From NCBI GenBank assembly GCA_012931725.1, contig CM022949.1:47782980-47846979 (forward strand): 64,000 nucleotides of DNA, written 5' to 3'. This document shows positions 35,700-46,789 of this stretch, in pieces. Every line of letters starts with the position of its first letter. Position 1 is the stretch's first letter. Position numbers and translations under genes: made by a program. Origin of the DNA: Litsea cubeba. Its lineage: Eukaryota > Streptophyta > Magnoliopsida > Laurales > Lauraceae. Under the pieces are notes generated by a model, which worked only from the letters and a program-made list of their open reading frames with translations, did not search any database and was not told where the DNA came from.

Positions 35700-36790
35700 A
35701 TATTAGTGAGAATCTCCACTCATGAAACAGTAAGTATTTTGAATATGGATAAGATGTGTTGCTGTATACTACATGCTCATGTTACAAGCATATCTCAACC
35801 ACAGTGAAATCATACAATAAGGACATCTTTGATCCTGTTTGGACCAATAAAGTGCAGGTAATTCAGTTTACATGGAGCAAAAAAGAGGCTCACTAAGATA
35901 TTTCAATTCACAAGCATGGTCAGCTATGGAACCTATTGTGGAATCAATGACAACCTATAAAATATATGGTAAAAAAGACAGAAAATGGCATATTTCGCAT
36001 TCCCAACAAAACTCTCTAAATCATTTACATAGGTTGCAAACATCAGAGCAGGGAATTACAGACCTCTATAAAAGAACGCCCATCCGAAAATTGTGTGAAG
36101 CTCAGCATGAGAATATGGATAGTAAGAAACTAAGTACAAGGAAACAAAAGCATAAACAAAAAAATAAAAGACTAGTTACCTGCTTATATTTCTTGTAGAT
36201 TCGCTTGGTTACTATGTTCTTGGATTCATCAAAAAATGTGGGAACTTCTCTTCTTTCAAATCATCTCATCCCTGCCACAGCCCCTGCACGCTGCCAACTA
36301 CTTCTTCCTCCACTTTACCATTACCATTGCAAAATAAAAATTCATGCTAACATTCTACTACTCATCAACATTCAAATGCCAATGAAAAATTAAATATTCA
36401 AATGATAAAAATTCATGCTAACATTCTACTATTCACGAACATTCAAATGCTAATGAAAAATTAAATATTCAAATATTCTCACAGCATTAAAAGCACTTTA
36501 CTATTACCATTGCAAAATAGATACACATGCTAAAAAAAGACATTGTTATGACATTCCAACACCTACAACATTGTTTAAAAAAAACTACATGCATCACAAG
36601 TTGTAACATATAGCAATCTCCTACTCTGCATCCATTTTTCTTCAATCCTGCATTAAAAAAATGCAAGATTAACATACAATTAACGGATGATAAAGTGTGG
36701 CATCTCTATAATAATGGATGAATGTAACTCACCGGAGCCCGTTTGCTCAGTGATTGTATACAGAGGCTAATTAAAATCTTGAATTAAAAA
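35700..36790. other. CACTA 2 interior; mostly noncoding
   Basis: AT-rich. A short minus-strand stretch near 36240-36180 (VPTFFDESKNIVTKRIYKKY) ends at a GTAACT donor and may be another captured exon. A CAAATGCTAATGAAAAATTA block is repeated near 36375 and 36445. Confidence 0.4.
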
Positions 36791-36799
36791 AAATAATTG

Positions 36800-38647
36800 T
36801 ACCTAGTTAGGATCAGTCTAGCCTGCGGGATCATGACTGCCCTCTCCAACCGAGTCATGTCTCGCTCTATAGCCGCTGCCAGCGTCTGGTGCCTGTAATT
36901 ATTTAATATATAGTTAAAAACAATTTTAAAAAAAGTAACATAAATATTTTGATACATCAATGACATAATTAACAATTTAAATGTACAAATTTATTTGTTA
37001 CTAACCTGAGTAGTGGGTGGTGGGTCTGAAGTGAGCGGGCCGCGACTCTGTGATAGATGAGCCTCCAGCGCTGCCAACTCCGCCCTCATCTCGGCCCTCA
37101 TCTCTACCCTCACATCGGCTGTCACCTCATCCCTGATCGCTGCCTTCATGGACTGCAGCATCTCCTCAACCTCCTCATGTGTACGGAAGCGCAATCCCTG
37201 GGAGGAGCTAGCACTGGATGACTCCGCCCGTGCGATGTGCGAGCGTGGAATGCCCGACCCATACGTGAGCATGTATCCGTGCCCGTCCCGGCCAACGACG
37301 GAGTGGAATATCTCATCCCTCCGTGATGGCAAACTACGCTCCTCCTCGGGCAACTCCTCCAGGCGTGACTGATACTGGGCCTGTGTAGTTGATTCATTTA
37401 ATATATTATCATGCATAACAGGACATAGTAATAAACGAATAATTTATGTGGTTTAATATAAAAACTTACGAGGATGGCTGCAACCTCCGGATGACGAGGA
37501 TCTCGAGAAAGCATCCAAACGGACATCCTGTCGCTCGGATCGCCCTTCGAACGCAGTTGTTTGGTTGAGAGTTAGTTTATTAGTATAATAGCATACAAAA
37601 TGACAAAAATATAAATTACATATACGATCTAACTTTTTCACCTCGTGGCGGACTTGCGTGATGTGTCGAGTCCCCAACCTGTGTGCGGGACCCTGCATTG
37701 CGGCGGTTCGGCGCATTTGTATCCGCCACTCTCTGTTTTCAATATTTATTAGTTAATTTTTGTTAGTTACGATAGTCAATAATAAATCGATAAAATGCAC
37801 GTATGAAAACTTTCTCACCTGTGCCTCCTCGCTCGTCCAGTACCGGACGAGCTGAGTCCACTGATACGGGAGAATGCCCCTCGGAACTCGATCAAGTATG
37901 TCAGGGGCATCCTGGTGTGGCTTCCAATGTTGCATTTTCATCTTATTTTTGTGATCTTTCCACATCTTCCGGCACTTCGACATGCAAACTGGCCGGAAGA
38001 GCTCAGGACAAGCCCTCAAATTGTCCTGCAAAGGACAAGTAATGCTTCATTTAGTTATGGCTTAAATTGCCTCATATATGCGGAGAAATGTTAAATTATT
38101 ACCTTGACCGGACTCCAGATACGATCTAGTGCCTCCACAGTGAATGCATCCCAATCAAGTGTGGTCAAAGGAAATGCATGTGGATCCCGGACCATATGTC
38201 CCAGCTGGCTGATAAGCTGGCGAGCATGCGGACCCACTGGGTGGTACATCTCATCAAAGCACACGTCAATGGGATAACCGGAATTCCAAGTCCGGATCCC
38301 TCTAGCAGGGCCTCTCCCCCTGCTGGTAGATGGGCCCGTGCTCACAGAATCTGTTTAAATTACAGATAATATAATTAAATTGAAATAAAATAATTTGTTA
38401 AAATTAAAATATTTTAATTAAACAAACTTATACCAGTCTGTGTATCGGCCTCTGCAGTCCGGGATGTAGAAGCTGGCGCAGTAGCTAGCACCGGATGAGA
38501 GCTCGATGGCATACTCGATGGGGCCATCGAACTGGACTGGGCAGAACCCGATGTAGGTCTAGGGTCCCCCGATGACGTACTGGCCTGGGCCTGGCGCAGT
38601 AGCTCGTCCATCGTCAGCGGACGATCTCTCCTCTTTCTTCCTGGCAT
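36800..38647 (-). CDS. TNPA-like En/Spm transposase accessory protein (Transposase_24 type), multi-exon
   Basis: The start MPGRKRRDRPLTMDELLRQA is at 38647. Minus-strand exons seen: about 38647-38434, 38350-38103, 38025-37819 (MSKCRKMWKDHKNKMK..., LPYQWTQLVRYW) and 37732-37642; then one ending at GTAAG near 37470 that holds DPSDRMSVWMLSRDPRHPEV; then about 37400-37010 (FHSVVGRDGHGYMLTYGSGI, followed by an Ala/Glu/Arg coiled coil), and possibly a last exon near 36890-36800. The layout of basic N-terminus, W-rich middle, 'GDPSDRM' segment, 'GRDGHGY...YGSG' motif and coiled coil matches plant TNPA-like proteins that bind subterminal repeats and assist Tnp2. The join into the 37560-37470 exon is not resolved, and I cannot say whether the frame is open throughout. 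Confidence 0.7.
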
Positions 38648-38785
38648 ATCTGTTCAAATGTTTTTAACAGTTCAAAGATCAGGTAAGTCAAATGAAATTA
38701 ACATATCGTTAACGTGATAATTGAAATTAACATTTAAAAATTATTTACACTGAAATTTAACATTGGTGAATTAGTTCCCAATCGT

Positions 38786-41700
38786 TCAAAGATCATGTAA
38801 GTCAACTGTATCTCCGTCAATGGTATCCCGAACCCAATTAACATCTTCATCACGTTGAATGACTGCATTCTGGTCAAGAACTTGTTGGGCGAATGCATCA
38901 ATATCTGGCTCATCACATTCAATCTGATACACTCCCCTCCTTGACATTTTAACTGCAACCTGCCAGTTAGGATCTTTCGGATCTCTGACATAGTAAACTT
39001 GCTCCGCCATTGAAGACATTATGTAGGGTTCGGCGCTTAATTGATCATCACGATGTAACAAATTGTTAAAATTTACCAATGTAAACTGGTAATTATCTAG
39101 TTTCACTCCTCGGACGGGATCCACCTAATCACACTTAAACAATATAAATTTTAACCCGTGATGGTAAACAACTTCAACAATATCTTTCAACCGGCCATAG
39201 TAGTAACCAGCATTGACGGATGGACAACCGAGCCCACTATTTTGCGTCGCTCGTTTCTCATCTACATCCTTGATGCGAAATCGAAAGCCGTTGACATCAC
39301 AAGTTGTGTAACGTCGGGCCGTTATAAAGGGACCATCAGCTAACTGGTTCATTTCATCGGTCAAATTAGGATCGTTGGTTCTTCGTAAGTTACACACCTA
39401 CGCAATGCATGTAATCAAAGAATATCACTACATGAAAGTAATATGACAGTAGCAAGTGACACTACTCATAATGAATGAATACGTACATGGTTCTTGAACC
39501 AATCGTGAAATGACCGATAATGGGACTGATGAATTTGATTCTCTGTAGCACGAGGCATGTCCCGTTTAAGGTCATCGATGTGTGCCCTGCGATGCATAAC
39601 ACGTGTTTAATGACGAGTATGACAATTTAAACAATAGAATTGACAAGTTAGTCTTACGGATGAGTGATAACTTACTGAGCCAAAGCCGCAACAGATGGAA
39701 TGTTGAACAACACCCACCGGTGAGCTTGAATCCACTCAATATTGTTAAGATCAAATGGCGTGCCCTCCCCAACTGGACCATCATTAATCCGCGAGGGCCT
39801 AGTTAACTTTGTTTCAATATTATCATTAAGATATGTTGCGCAGAAATTGGTACACTCATCCATCAAATACCCCTTAGCTATTGATGCCTCTGGAATAGCT
39901 CTATTACGAACATACCTCTTCAATGTATTCATGTACCTCTCGATCGGATACATCCATCTGAATTGGACAGGGCCTCCAAGTAGGGCTTCACTGGTTAAGT
40001 GTATGGTCAAGTGAACCATGACATCGAAAAATGCAGGTGGAAAATTTTTTTCTAGATGACACAATGTCACAGCAATCCTCTCTTGCAGACTATTCAATTC
40101 ATCAATCCGTATAACTCTAGAAGCCAGTTGTCTGAAGAAGTTACTAACTTCAATCAACGGCGCTACAACATTCTTAGGCAAACAATTCCGTATGGAGATA
40201 GGCAATAACTGCTGAATAAGAATATGATTGTCATGACTCTTCAAACCCTGTAATGTTCTTTCTTTCATGTTCACACGCTTAGCGATATTTGAACAGTACC
40301 CGTCAGGAACCTTGACACCCTTCAGAACGGAGAGGAAGACATCTTTCTCATCTTTACTCATCGTGTACTGTGCAGGAGGCATGTATGCCTTGTTGGACTC
40401 TCTCAGCTGCAAGTGCAACGGTTTTCTCAAGCCAATTTCTTCCAAGTCACGGCGTGCATTGACACCATCCTTCGACTTCCCCTGGACACCGAGGATGGTC
40501 CACAATATATTGTCGCAGACATTCTTCTCGATGTGCATGACATCTAAGTTGTGCCTCAGTAAGTTATCTTTCCAGTACGGTAGCTCATAGAAAATACTTT
40601 TTTTCTTCCAATTATGACTTCCCCTTCTATTTGCACCGGGAATAGAAGGGAGCGGGGGGGCCAGTAAGTCTTGAAAATCGTACACAGTACGTATTTTCTC
40701 TTGCTCGAGCTGTGACAACAATTCAACTCCCGTCATTGTTCGAGGTGCTGGACCATATTCCCGAGTGCCATCAAATGACACTTTGTCCCTCCTGAACCTA
40801 TGCAATGGAGGTAGAAAACGTTTATGACCCGTGTATGCCCATTTTCTGCCGTGCTTCAACCAAGTTGACCTCTTCTCCTTATTGCAGCAAGGACATGCAA
40901 ACTCTCCTTTTGTGCTCCAACCTGACAAGTTAGCGTACGCAGGGAAGTCATTGATTGTCCACAATAATGCGGCACGGAGTTTAAACATTTCATTGCTTTC
41001 GGCATCAAATGTCATCAGACCATCAGCCCATAATTCATTCAATTCATCGATCAAAGGTTGCATATATACATCAATCTTGTCCCCTGGACCTCTTGGTCCA
41101 TCAATAAGTGTGGATAGGATCAGAAAAGGTTGTTTCATACACATCCACGGCGGGAGATTATAAGGTAACAAAACAACTGGCCACGTACTATGATTTGCCC
41201 CAGTCATGGATCTGAATGGACTAAAACCATCCACAGCCAAACCAAGCCGAACATTGCGACAATCGCAGGCAAAGTCTGGATTCAACCGATCGAAGTCTTT
41301 CCATGCCGGAGAATCTGCTGGATGGTTAACTTACCATCGTCCCTGCTATTCTCGGCATGCCATCTCATTAGTTTTGAAATATTTGATGACAAAAAAAACC
41401 TCTTCAGCCTTGGCTTAAGTGGGAAATATCTCGCTTGCTTTGCTGCCACAAGTTTGCCACGATTTGTAACAGTTGTAGAATCATTCTGTCGATTGTAACC
41501 AACCCCGTCCTCCTTCCATCTCGAAGTCTGACACACAATGCACATATTAAGATGGGCATTCTCTTTCCTAAACAACATACAATTGTTTGGACATGCATCC
41601 AGAGTCTCATATGTGAAGCCTAAATTTTCAGTTAACTTGCGAGCCTGATAGTAAGACTCGGCAAGTTTTGCACCAGATGGGAGCACTCGATGCAACAACT

Positions 41701-42247
41701 GGACGAGCATATCGAAGGATTTGTCAGACCACTGATTCAATGCCTTCCAATATAACAACTCAACAATAAAGGACAATTTACTAAAGTCCTTGCATCCAGG
41801 ATACAATTATGTCTGTGCTTCGTCTAGAATTTCAAAATATCTCTGGGCTTCTTCATCGGCACCGGAGCAAGGATTACTCCCTCTCGCCCCCTCAGTCTCA
41901 CAGCCTGTGTATTCGGATGCCAAACCGCACGCAATATCATTTAGCATCGCGATCATCGGATCAGTCTCTGCCATATCATCCACCTGAATCTCTTCTCTTT
42001 CCTCTATGCGACAGGAAACATACTCTTCTCCATGTCTTATCCAATTTTTGTATTCCTTCAAGAATCCGTTCAGAAACAGATGCTCTCAAACAAACTCTCT
42101 TTTGTAATAATACCGATTCACACATTTTCTACATGGACAACTGATGAACTCATTGACAAACCCATTCGTAAATTCCATGAACTGGTTAATCCCCTCCATA
42201 TATTCCCTTGACATCCTATTCGGTAAATCAATCCATCTCTTGTCCAT
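38786..42247 (-). pseudogene. Tnp2/TNPD-type CACTA transposase (three exons, four disabling changes)
   Basis: Minus-strand exons are 42247-39676, 39586-39487 and 39397-38786, with GTAAGT and GTACGT donors. The start MDKRWIDLPNRMSREYMEG with CPCRKC is the transposase-associated domain. The catalytic Transposase_21 region follows (MRWHAENSRDDGK, RLGLAVDGFSPF, LPPWMCMKQPF, FACPCCNKEKRS, HNLDVMHIEKNVCDNI). Next are a DUF4218-like region (ITLCHLEKNFPPAFFDVMVH-type, LLGGPVQFRWMYPIERYM) and a DUF4216-like C-terminus (VEVVYHHGLKFILFKCD). It would cut and paste the element at its CACTA ends. Breaks: TGA at 42088-42086, TAA at 41809-41807, a one-base frameshift near 41330, and TAG at 39127-39125 where the family normally has Trp. 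Everything else is well preserved, so decay is recent. Confidence 0.9.
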
Positions 42248-43719
42248 CTCGGTAACTATTTCTGTGGAAATCTAAAATAAGCAAGCACAATTAGCTCAAG
42301 GTATCATGCATCATGCAAGTCACTTATTCATAAACTGCAAACAACTTACTAAAGGGTGGATGGTCCTATCCCATTCGAGAATGCACGATCCAACTTGCAC
42401 TCAACAACTCGAATGCTTCGTCCCCTAGTAAGATAAAAATTTCAGCAGCATGTCCGCGTGGTTCTCCAAGTACACGACACAGATACAACACCAGTCGTAC
42501 CTATGTATGTACCCAGAGAACAATGGGACATCAACCGAAACTCTATCTAACATCGGACTTGCATGAGCTATTGAGTATAAAATGGATAATTGCATTCCTA
42601 AACTATCCGAACTGGACAATTCAAGATTCGCATACGACAAAGTTCGAATGTAAATCACAAGAACAACGAATCCAGTCAAAGACCCAATCCATCGCGTCAA
42701 GGATTACCGAACAGATGTCGTACACAACTCTCGAACGGGTCTACATTTCAATAATGCATGCAAATGAATAAAATTTTCCAATTTCATTGATACCATCATA
42801 AAAGAAGAATACGAAAGAAGCATGTTGTAGACCACAAATATATGTAAACTAATAACATATTTGTCAAAGAAAAAAGACAGTATGTCAAATTCTCTTTTGA
42901 AAGAAAATAGGTAAAACAACCAACCATTTCTTTCACACAAGACACACAAACTATATTACCATTGCAACAAAAGAAAAACAAAAATAAAAAATAAAAAACA
43001 TGTATCAACATAGTCATCCATGAGTTGAATAAGATTAAATCAACATAGTCTGCGGAAGCTTTAACTTTGGGTTGTTTATCCCATAATTAAGGTTTAGTTC
43101 CTCTGCTCGATGATGACTTTTTTGTCATGATTTGGGGATCACGTCAAAGTAAGCTTAAATTAAACTATAATCACGAGAAGGCTTGAGTGGATAGAGAAGC
43201 TTCCTAGCTATTGGTTAATCACTAATCAAAGGGATGACAAGTTTAAAGTGAAACTACTTGTTTATGTGTGCCACACTGCCACTGCCACTTTATGGAAATT
43301 CTATGTTCTGATCCAAGAACATATAAACGGCAAAGATGTCATTACAATCCAATTCAGGCTCCAATTGCTCCACATTGGTCTGAATATCATTTCTCAAATT
43401 TTAAAGTATCACAAAGTTTTGTGATGGTGGTAATATAAGCTTAAAAAATGCAATTCATTTAACTCTCACTTCCGTTATGAAAACTCTCTCTCTCTAATCA
43501 TATATGTTTATATATAAACGGTAATTATCAGAGGTTTGGACTAGAATTTCTTCTCTATATAAACTTTCTTCTCTATATAAACTCTCTCTCTCTCTCTCTC
43601 TCTCCATGTAACTATTCTTTTCTTCCTTCCACTGTTCATTCTCGGTTTGGTTCACGGCTTGTTCCCCTCAGATTTTCACCACTCTTTGAGTTCTCTTACA
43701 CAAATTCTCAAACTCACAA

Positions 43720-43766
<47 letters not shown>

Positions 43767-44550
43767 CTTAGCTACATTCTTCATTTTGCAAAGAAGGTAT
43801 TTTCATTGTTTGCATTCATGATGAGTAGTGATGGATTAGAGTTACAATAGAGAACAATAAGTTTTCTTGTTTGACAGAAACTTTTTTATTTTTTTAAGTT
43901 TTTTTGTTTTGTGTTTTCTGTTTTTTGCTAGTAGGATTGATTGAACGTATTTGATCACATAGATTAATTTGATTGCTGTATTTAAATTATTACCAATGAT
44001 TTATTTTCTTTTTATAAAGCTAGGATTATCATGAATCGACAATGTTTTGTAAATTGCATGTGTAAATTTGCAACTGATAATATATATATATATAGAAAAT
44101 ATGACCAATTCTTATTCTCCCATTTTAGAAGCAGGAGCATGCTTCCACTTTATAGTCTATGGAATGGGTTCAGCTATACAAATCCAACCCCCACTCATAC
44201 TATATGCCCCCACCCACAATTGAGTTGGCACTTGTCCAAAATTCAATCCAATTAAAAGTGCCCTACCATCAGAGAAGAAACCATAGAGTTAAGATTTTGA
44301 TTCTGCTTTGTCCAAAATATCTTCAAAAGGAGCGAAAGAACAAGTATTTATAGAATTTATGGCCCTCGTCAGTGCATGGTGCTCCTTCAATGGTGCAGTA
44401 TGACGGTCATTATGGACCCTAGCTCTATAGTGCATCAGGGCAAGATTACTAAGCAACAACCTCCGTACTCTCCTCTCACAACACATGAAACAACACCACC
44501 AAACCCCACATTTTCATATAATCTAGTCCCCAAACTCAACCATCAAAAAA
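42248..44550. other. Upstream region of Tnp2 and left flank of the proline-rich gene; no gene called
   Basis: AT-rich. Long (CT)n microsatellites lie at about 43575-43604 and 43722-43763. The pyrimidine-rich leader-like stretch at 43560-43780 resembles a plant 5' UTR, but no convincing coding exon follows. A (TA)n run lies near 44080. Confidence 0.5.
44407..44442 (+). repeat. 36-bp direct repeat, left of the proline-rich protein gene
   Basis: Perfect match to 45144-45179 (begins TCATTATGGACCCTAGC, ends GTGCATCAGGGCA). The pair brackets the whole gene, promoter included. Confidence 0.95.
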
Positions 44551-44555
44551 CCCCC

Positions 44556-44562
44556 TATAAAA
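44556..44562 (+). promoter_or_regulatory. TATA box of the proline-rich protein gene
   Basis: TATAAAA in CCCTATAAAACCC, about 100 bases before the ATG, a normal plant spacing. Confidence 0.6.
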
Positions 44563-44659
44563 CCCAATCCTCAGTTTCTCTTATCACTCACTCTATCATC
44601 ATACCATCTACTTTTTCCCTTGTAACATCTTACTATCAAGACCTTTCCCTCATACTACA

Positions 44660-45040
44660 ATGGCTTCTAATAGCTGCCTCTTCCTCCTATCTGTGATGTT
44701 TGTGGTCTTGTCTTTGAACAATGGGCTGGGCCTTGCTGCTCGCCATCTGTTGGACACCCCTCCAGTGGCTCCACCACCTGCCCTCCCCCACCATCCCCAC
44801 CTTGCCACCTTGCCGGCAGTCCCAACCCTGCCCAAGCCCACATCGCCGCCGTTGCCATCCACCCAATTGCCAACTTTGCCACCAATCCCATCCATCCCCA
44901 CCATTCCTAGCATGCCTAAGCCCACCTTGCCACCACTGCCTACTATTCCCACCATCCCTACAATACCCTCCATCCCCACAATCCCCACAATTCCTACCAT
45001 CCCATATATCCCTTTCTTCTCTCCACCCCCCTCAACCTAG
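44660..45040 (+). CDS. Small secreted proline-rich cell-wall-type protein, 126 aa
   Basis: ATG at 44660 opens a single uninterrupted exon. Residues 1-25 (MASNSCLFLLSVMFVVLSLN) form a clear signal peptide, followed by AARHLLDTPP and a mature part dominated by PTLPPLP, PTIPSIP and PTIPTIP repeats. This is the layout of small secreted proline-rich proteins (PELPK/PRP type) that go to the cell wall and may be hydroxylated. There is a TATA box at 44556 and a pyrimidine-rich leader, and no stop or frameshift. The gene is on the strand opposite to the transposase genes, within CACTA 2, bracketed by 36-bp perfect repeats, so it is probably a captured host gene with its own promoter. Whether it is expressed cannot be told. 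Confidence 0.75.
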   Translation: MASNSCLFLLSVMFVVLSLNNGLGLAARHLLDTPPVAPPPALPHHPHLATLPAVPTLPKPTSPPLPSTQLPTLPPIPSIPTIPSMPKPTLPPLPTIPTIPTIPSIPTIPTIPTIPYIPFFSPPPST

Positions 45041-45143
45041 CCATGAGTCCCATGGTCCACTTTGCCCAGTATTGGTTTGTGGTTGTACTCAATAAGACTG
45101 CATCACAGGGGAGCACATCCAATATTGGCTTTATAGCTGTTTT

Positions 45144-45179
45144 TCATTATGGACCCTAGCTCTATAGTGCATCAGGGCA
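45144..45179 (+). repeat. 36-bp direct repeat, right of the proline-rich protein gene
   Basis: Perfect copy of 44407-44442; spacing between starts is 737 bases. Confidence 0.95.
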
Positions 45180-45340
45180 TTTTCGATCCTCCATTAACCA
45201 GGCGGGCACACCACTGAAGCAAGCGATAATGCCTATCTTGAAATGTAAACAAAAAGCATAGGAAAGAGCAGTAAAAAAAAATTACCTGTTTAGAAATGAA
45301 GGCAGCACAGCAAATCGCCCTGCACAGATTCACGGGCAAA

Positions 45341-45850
45341 GTGCAGTCCGAGAGGGAGAGGGAGAAGGAGGGAGGGACGGAGGAAGGGAGAGAGAGAGAT
45401 AGAGAAAAGAGAGAGGGAGAGGGAGGAAGGGAGAGAGAGAGAGAAACAGAGAGAGAGGGAGAGAGGCAGAGCGATAGGGAGTGAGGGAGAGAGAGATAAA
45501 TAGAGAGAGGGAGGGATGGGGAGAGAGAGACCGTGGGCGGCTCTGGAACAGGGACCCAGAGAGAGATTTCTGGTGGTGGCTCCGGCGCGCGGGACAGGGA
45601 GGGAGAGAGGGAGAGCGACAGGGAGAGGGACTGAGGGAAATAGAGAGAGAGAAATAGAGAGAGGGAGGGAAGGAGGGAGAGACTGTGGGCGACTCCGGAA
45701 CAGGGACCCAGAGAGAGATTTCCGGTGGTGGCTCCGGCGCACAGGACAGGGAGGGAGAGAGGGAGAGAGGCAGAGCGACAGGGAGAGGGACTGAGGGAAA
45801 TAGAAAGAGAAATAGAGAGAGGGAGGGAGGGAGGCGACTCCGGCGCAGGC
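45341..45850 (+). repeat. GA-rich low-complexity region with an imperfect ~160-bp tandem duplication
   Basis: GAGAGAGGGAGAGG-type sequence. A longer unit containing GGGACCCAGAGAGAGATTTC and GGTGGTGGCTCCGGCGC occurs twice, near 45550 and 45705. ORFs on both strands are low-complexity artefacts. Confidence 0.8.
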
Positions 45851-45977
45851 GGCTCCGGCGAAATCGCGGCGGGAGGGCAGATCGCGGGAGCAGAAGAGTG
45901 CAGAGCGCGGGAGGGGAAAAGGGGGAAAATAAAGTGGGAGGGGAAAAGGGGGATGGCGCGGGGGTTTATTAGATAGG

Positions 45978-46080
45978 TCTTTAGCGACCGCCATAAGCGG
46001 TCGCTAATGGTGAATTTGGCGGTCGCTAATAGTACTACTTGCGACCGCCCCAAGCGGCCGCCCGCTTCCTCATGCGCCAA
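45978..46080. repeat. Right subterminal repeats of CACTA 2
   Basis: TTAGCGACCGCC, AGCGGTCGCTAA, GGCGGTCGCTAA, GCGACCGCCC and GCGGCCGCCC are clustered within about 100 bases of the right end, matching the left-end motif. Confidence 0.85.
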
Positions 46081-46100
46081 AGCTAATAATTCTAGTAGTG

Positions 46101-46789
46101 ACGTCATGTTTGGGACAGTGAGCACCATTTAATTGTGCTACAGGCAGCTTCTATGTTTCAAGCACAGCAAAACCAAGTTGAACAAATTCATTAGTGGTAG
46201 CAGTTTTTAAAAAGTTTAGTTCAACTTTTTGCGCACAAAACGAACGCAGAACCATGTGATATCAAGAGAAAAAAAAAATTGTGGGCATCACAATAAGAGA
46301 AACATGACAGACAGAACCAACCTCCCTAAAAAAACATGTTGTTTCAAAGTTGCTAAGAACTCTTTGACACCTCCATTGTAGAAATAGAGTGGCGGAAATG
46401 CAAGCCCTGCACATAAACAACAAGGAATACAAGGACCGTATAGAAGAAGCTCATATTGACTAAAGCCAGGAAAACATGTCAATTGATAACTATAAATACA
46501 GTAGTACTCATGCAACATGGAGGGTAGGTGGTGTGGCCCACGATTTTGTCTGAGTTGGGTTGGTGAGATGAGGGGTGATGATCGGATGGGGATGAAGATG
46601 AGGCAGGGGGTTGTTGTGGTAGTATTGGTTTGATGAAGATGGGTCCTGCGGGTGAGATGATTGGTGTGGTGGAGGTGTACCAGGTGCTGTGTGCAGGGGA
46701 CTGATGGGATCGAGAGGGAGGTGAGGCTAAGGGAAGAGATGGTGAGGCCGAAGGGATGTGCAGGGGGGTGCGTGGATTACAGGAAGGAG
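46101..46789 (-). other. Helitron unit II between CACTA 2 and the hAT element
   Basis: Contains a captured exon (46320-46406) and, from 46520, the purine-rich block shared with 27520-27790 and 31040-31320. That block continues at 47712 after the hAT insertion. Confidence 0.55.
46320..46406 (-). pseudogene. Captured exon of a TBC-domain RabGAP-like protein
   Basis: The minus strand has acceptor TATGTGCAG and then GLAFPPLYFYNGGVKEFLAT, LKQHVFLGR. PPLYFY-x-GGV-x-EFLAT-x-KQHVFL is, as I recall, characteristic of plant TBC1D15-type Rab GTPase-activating proteins. About 29 residues remain, with no donor at the 3' side. A nonfunctional fragment carried by Helitron unit II. Confidence 0.5.

Larger units (their letters stand above)
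31434..46100 (-). mobile_element. CACTA (En/Spm) transposon 2, 14.7 kb, with Tnp2 and TNPA genes
   Basis: It starts CACTACTAGGAAAC and ends TTCTAGTAGTG, giving terminal inverted repeat CACTACTAG. It is flanked by ACG at 31431-31433 and 46101-46103 (3-bp TSD). Both ends carry many TTAGCGACCGCC / GGCGGTCGCTAA subterminal motifs. Both transposition genes are on the minus strand. Cargo: a ~172-bp tandem array, glucose-6-phosphate isomerase exons, and a secreted proline-rich protein gene. Tnp2 is broken, so it is no longer autonomous. Confidence 0.95.

Noticed and set aside
35872..36198. 108-residue plus-strand ORF
   Set aside because: AT-rich, Lys/Ser/Gln-biased, opposite to the captured exons; no recognisable feature.
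45172..46128. 318-residue minus-strand ORF rich in SLSLSLSPS
   Set aside because: Complement of the GA-rich tract running through the CACTA subterminal repeats; low complexity only.
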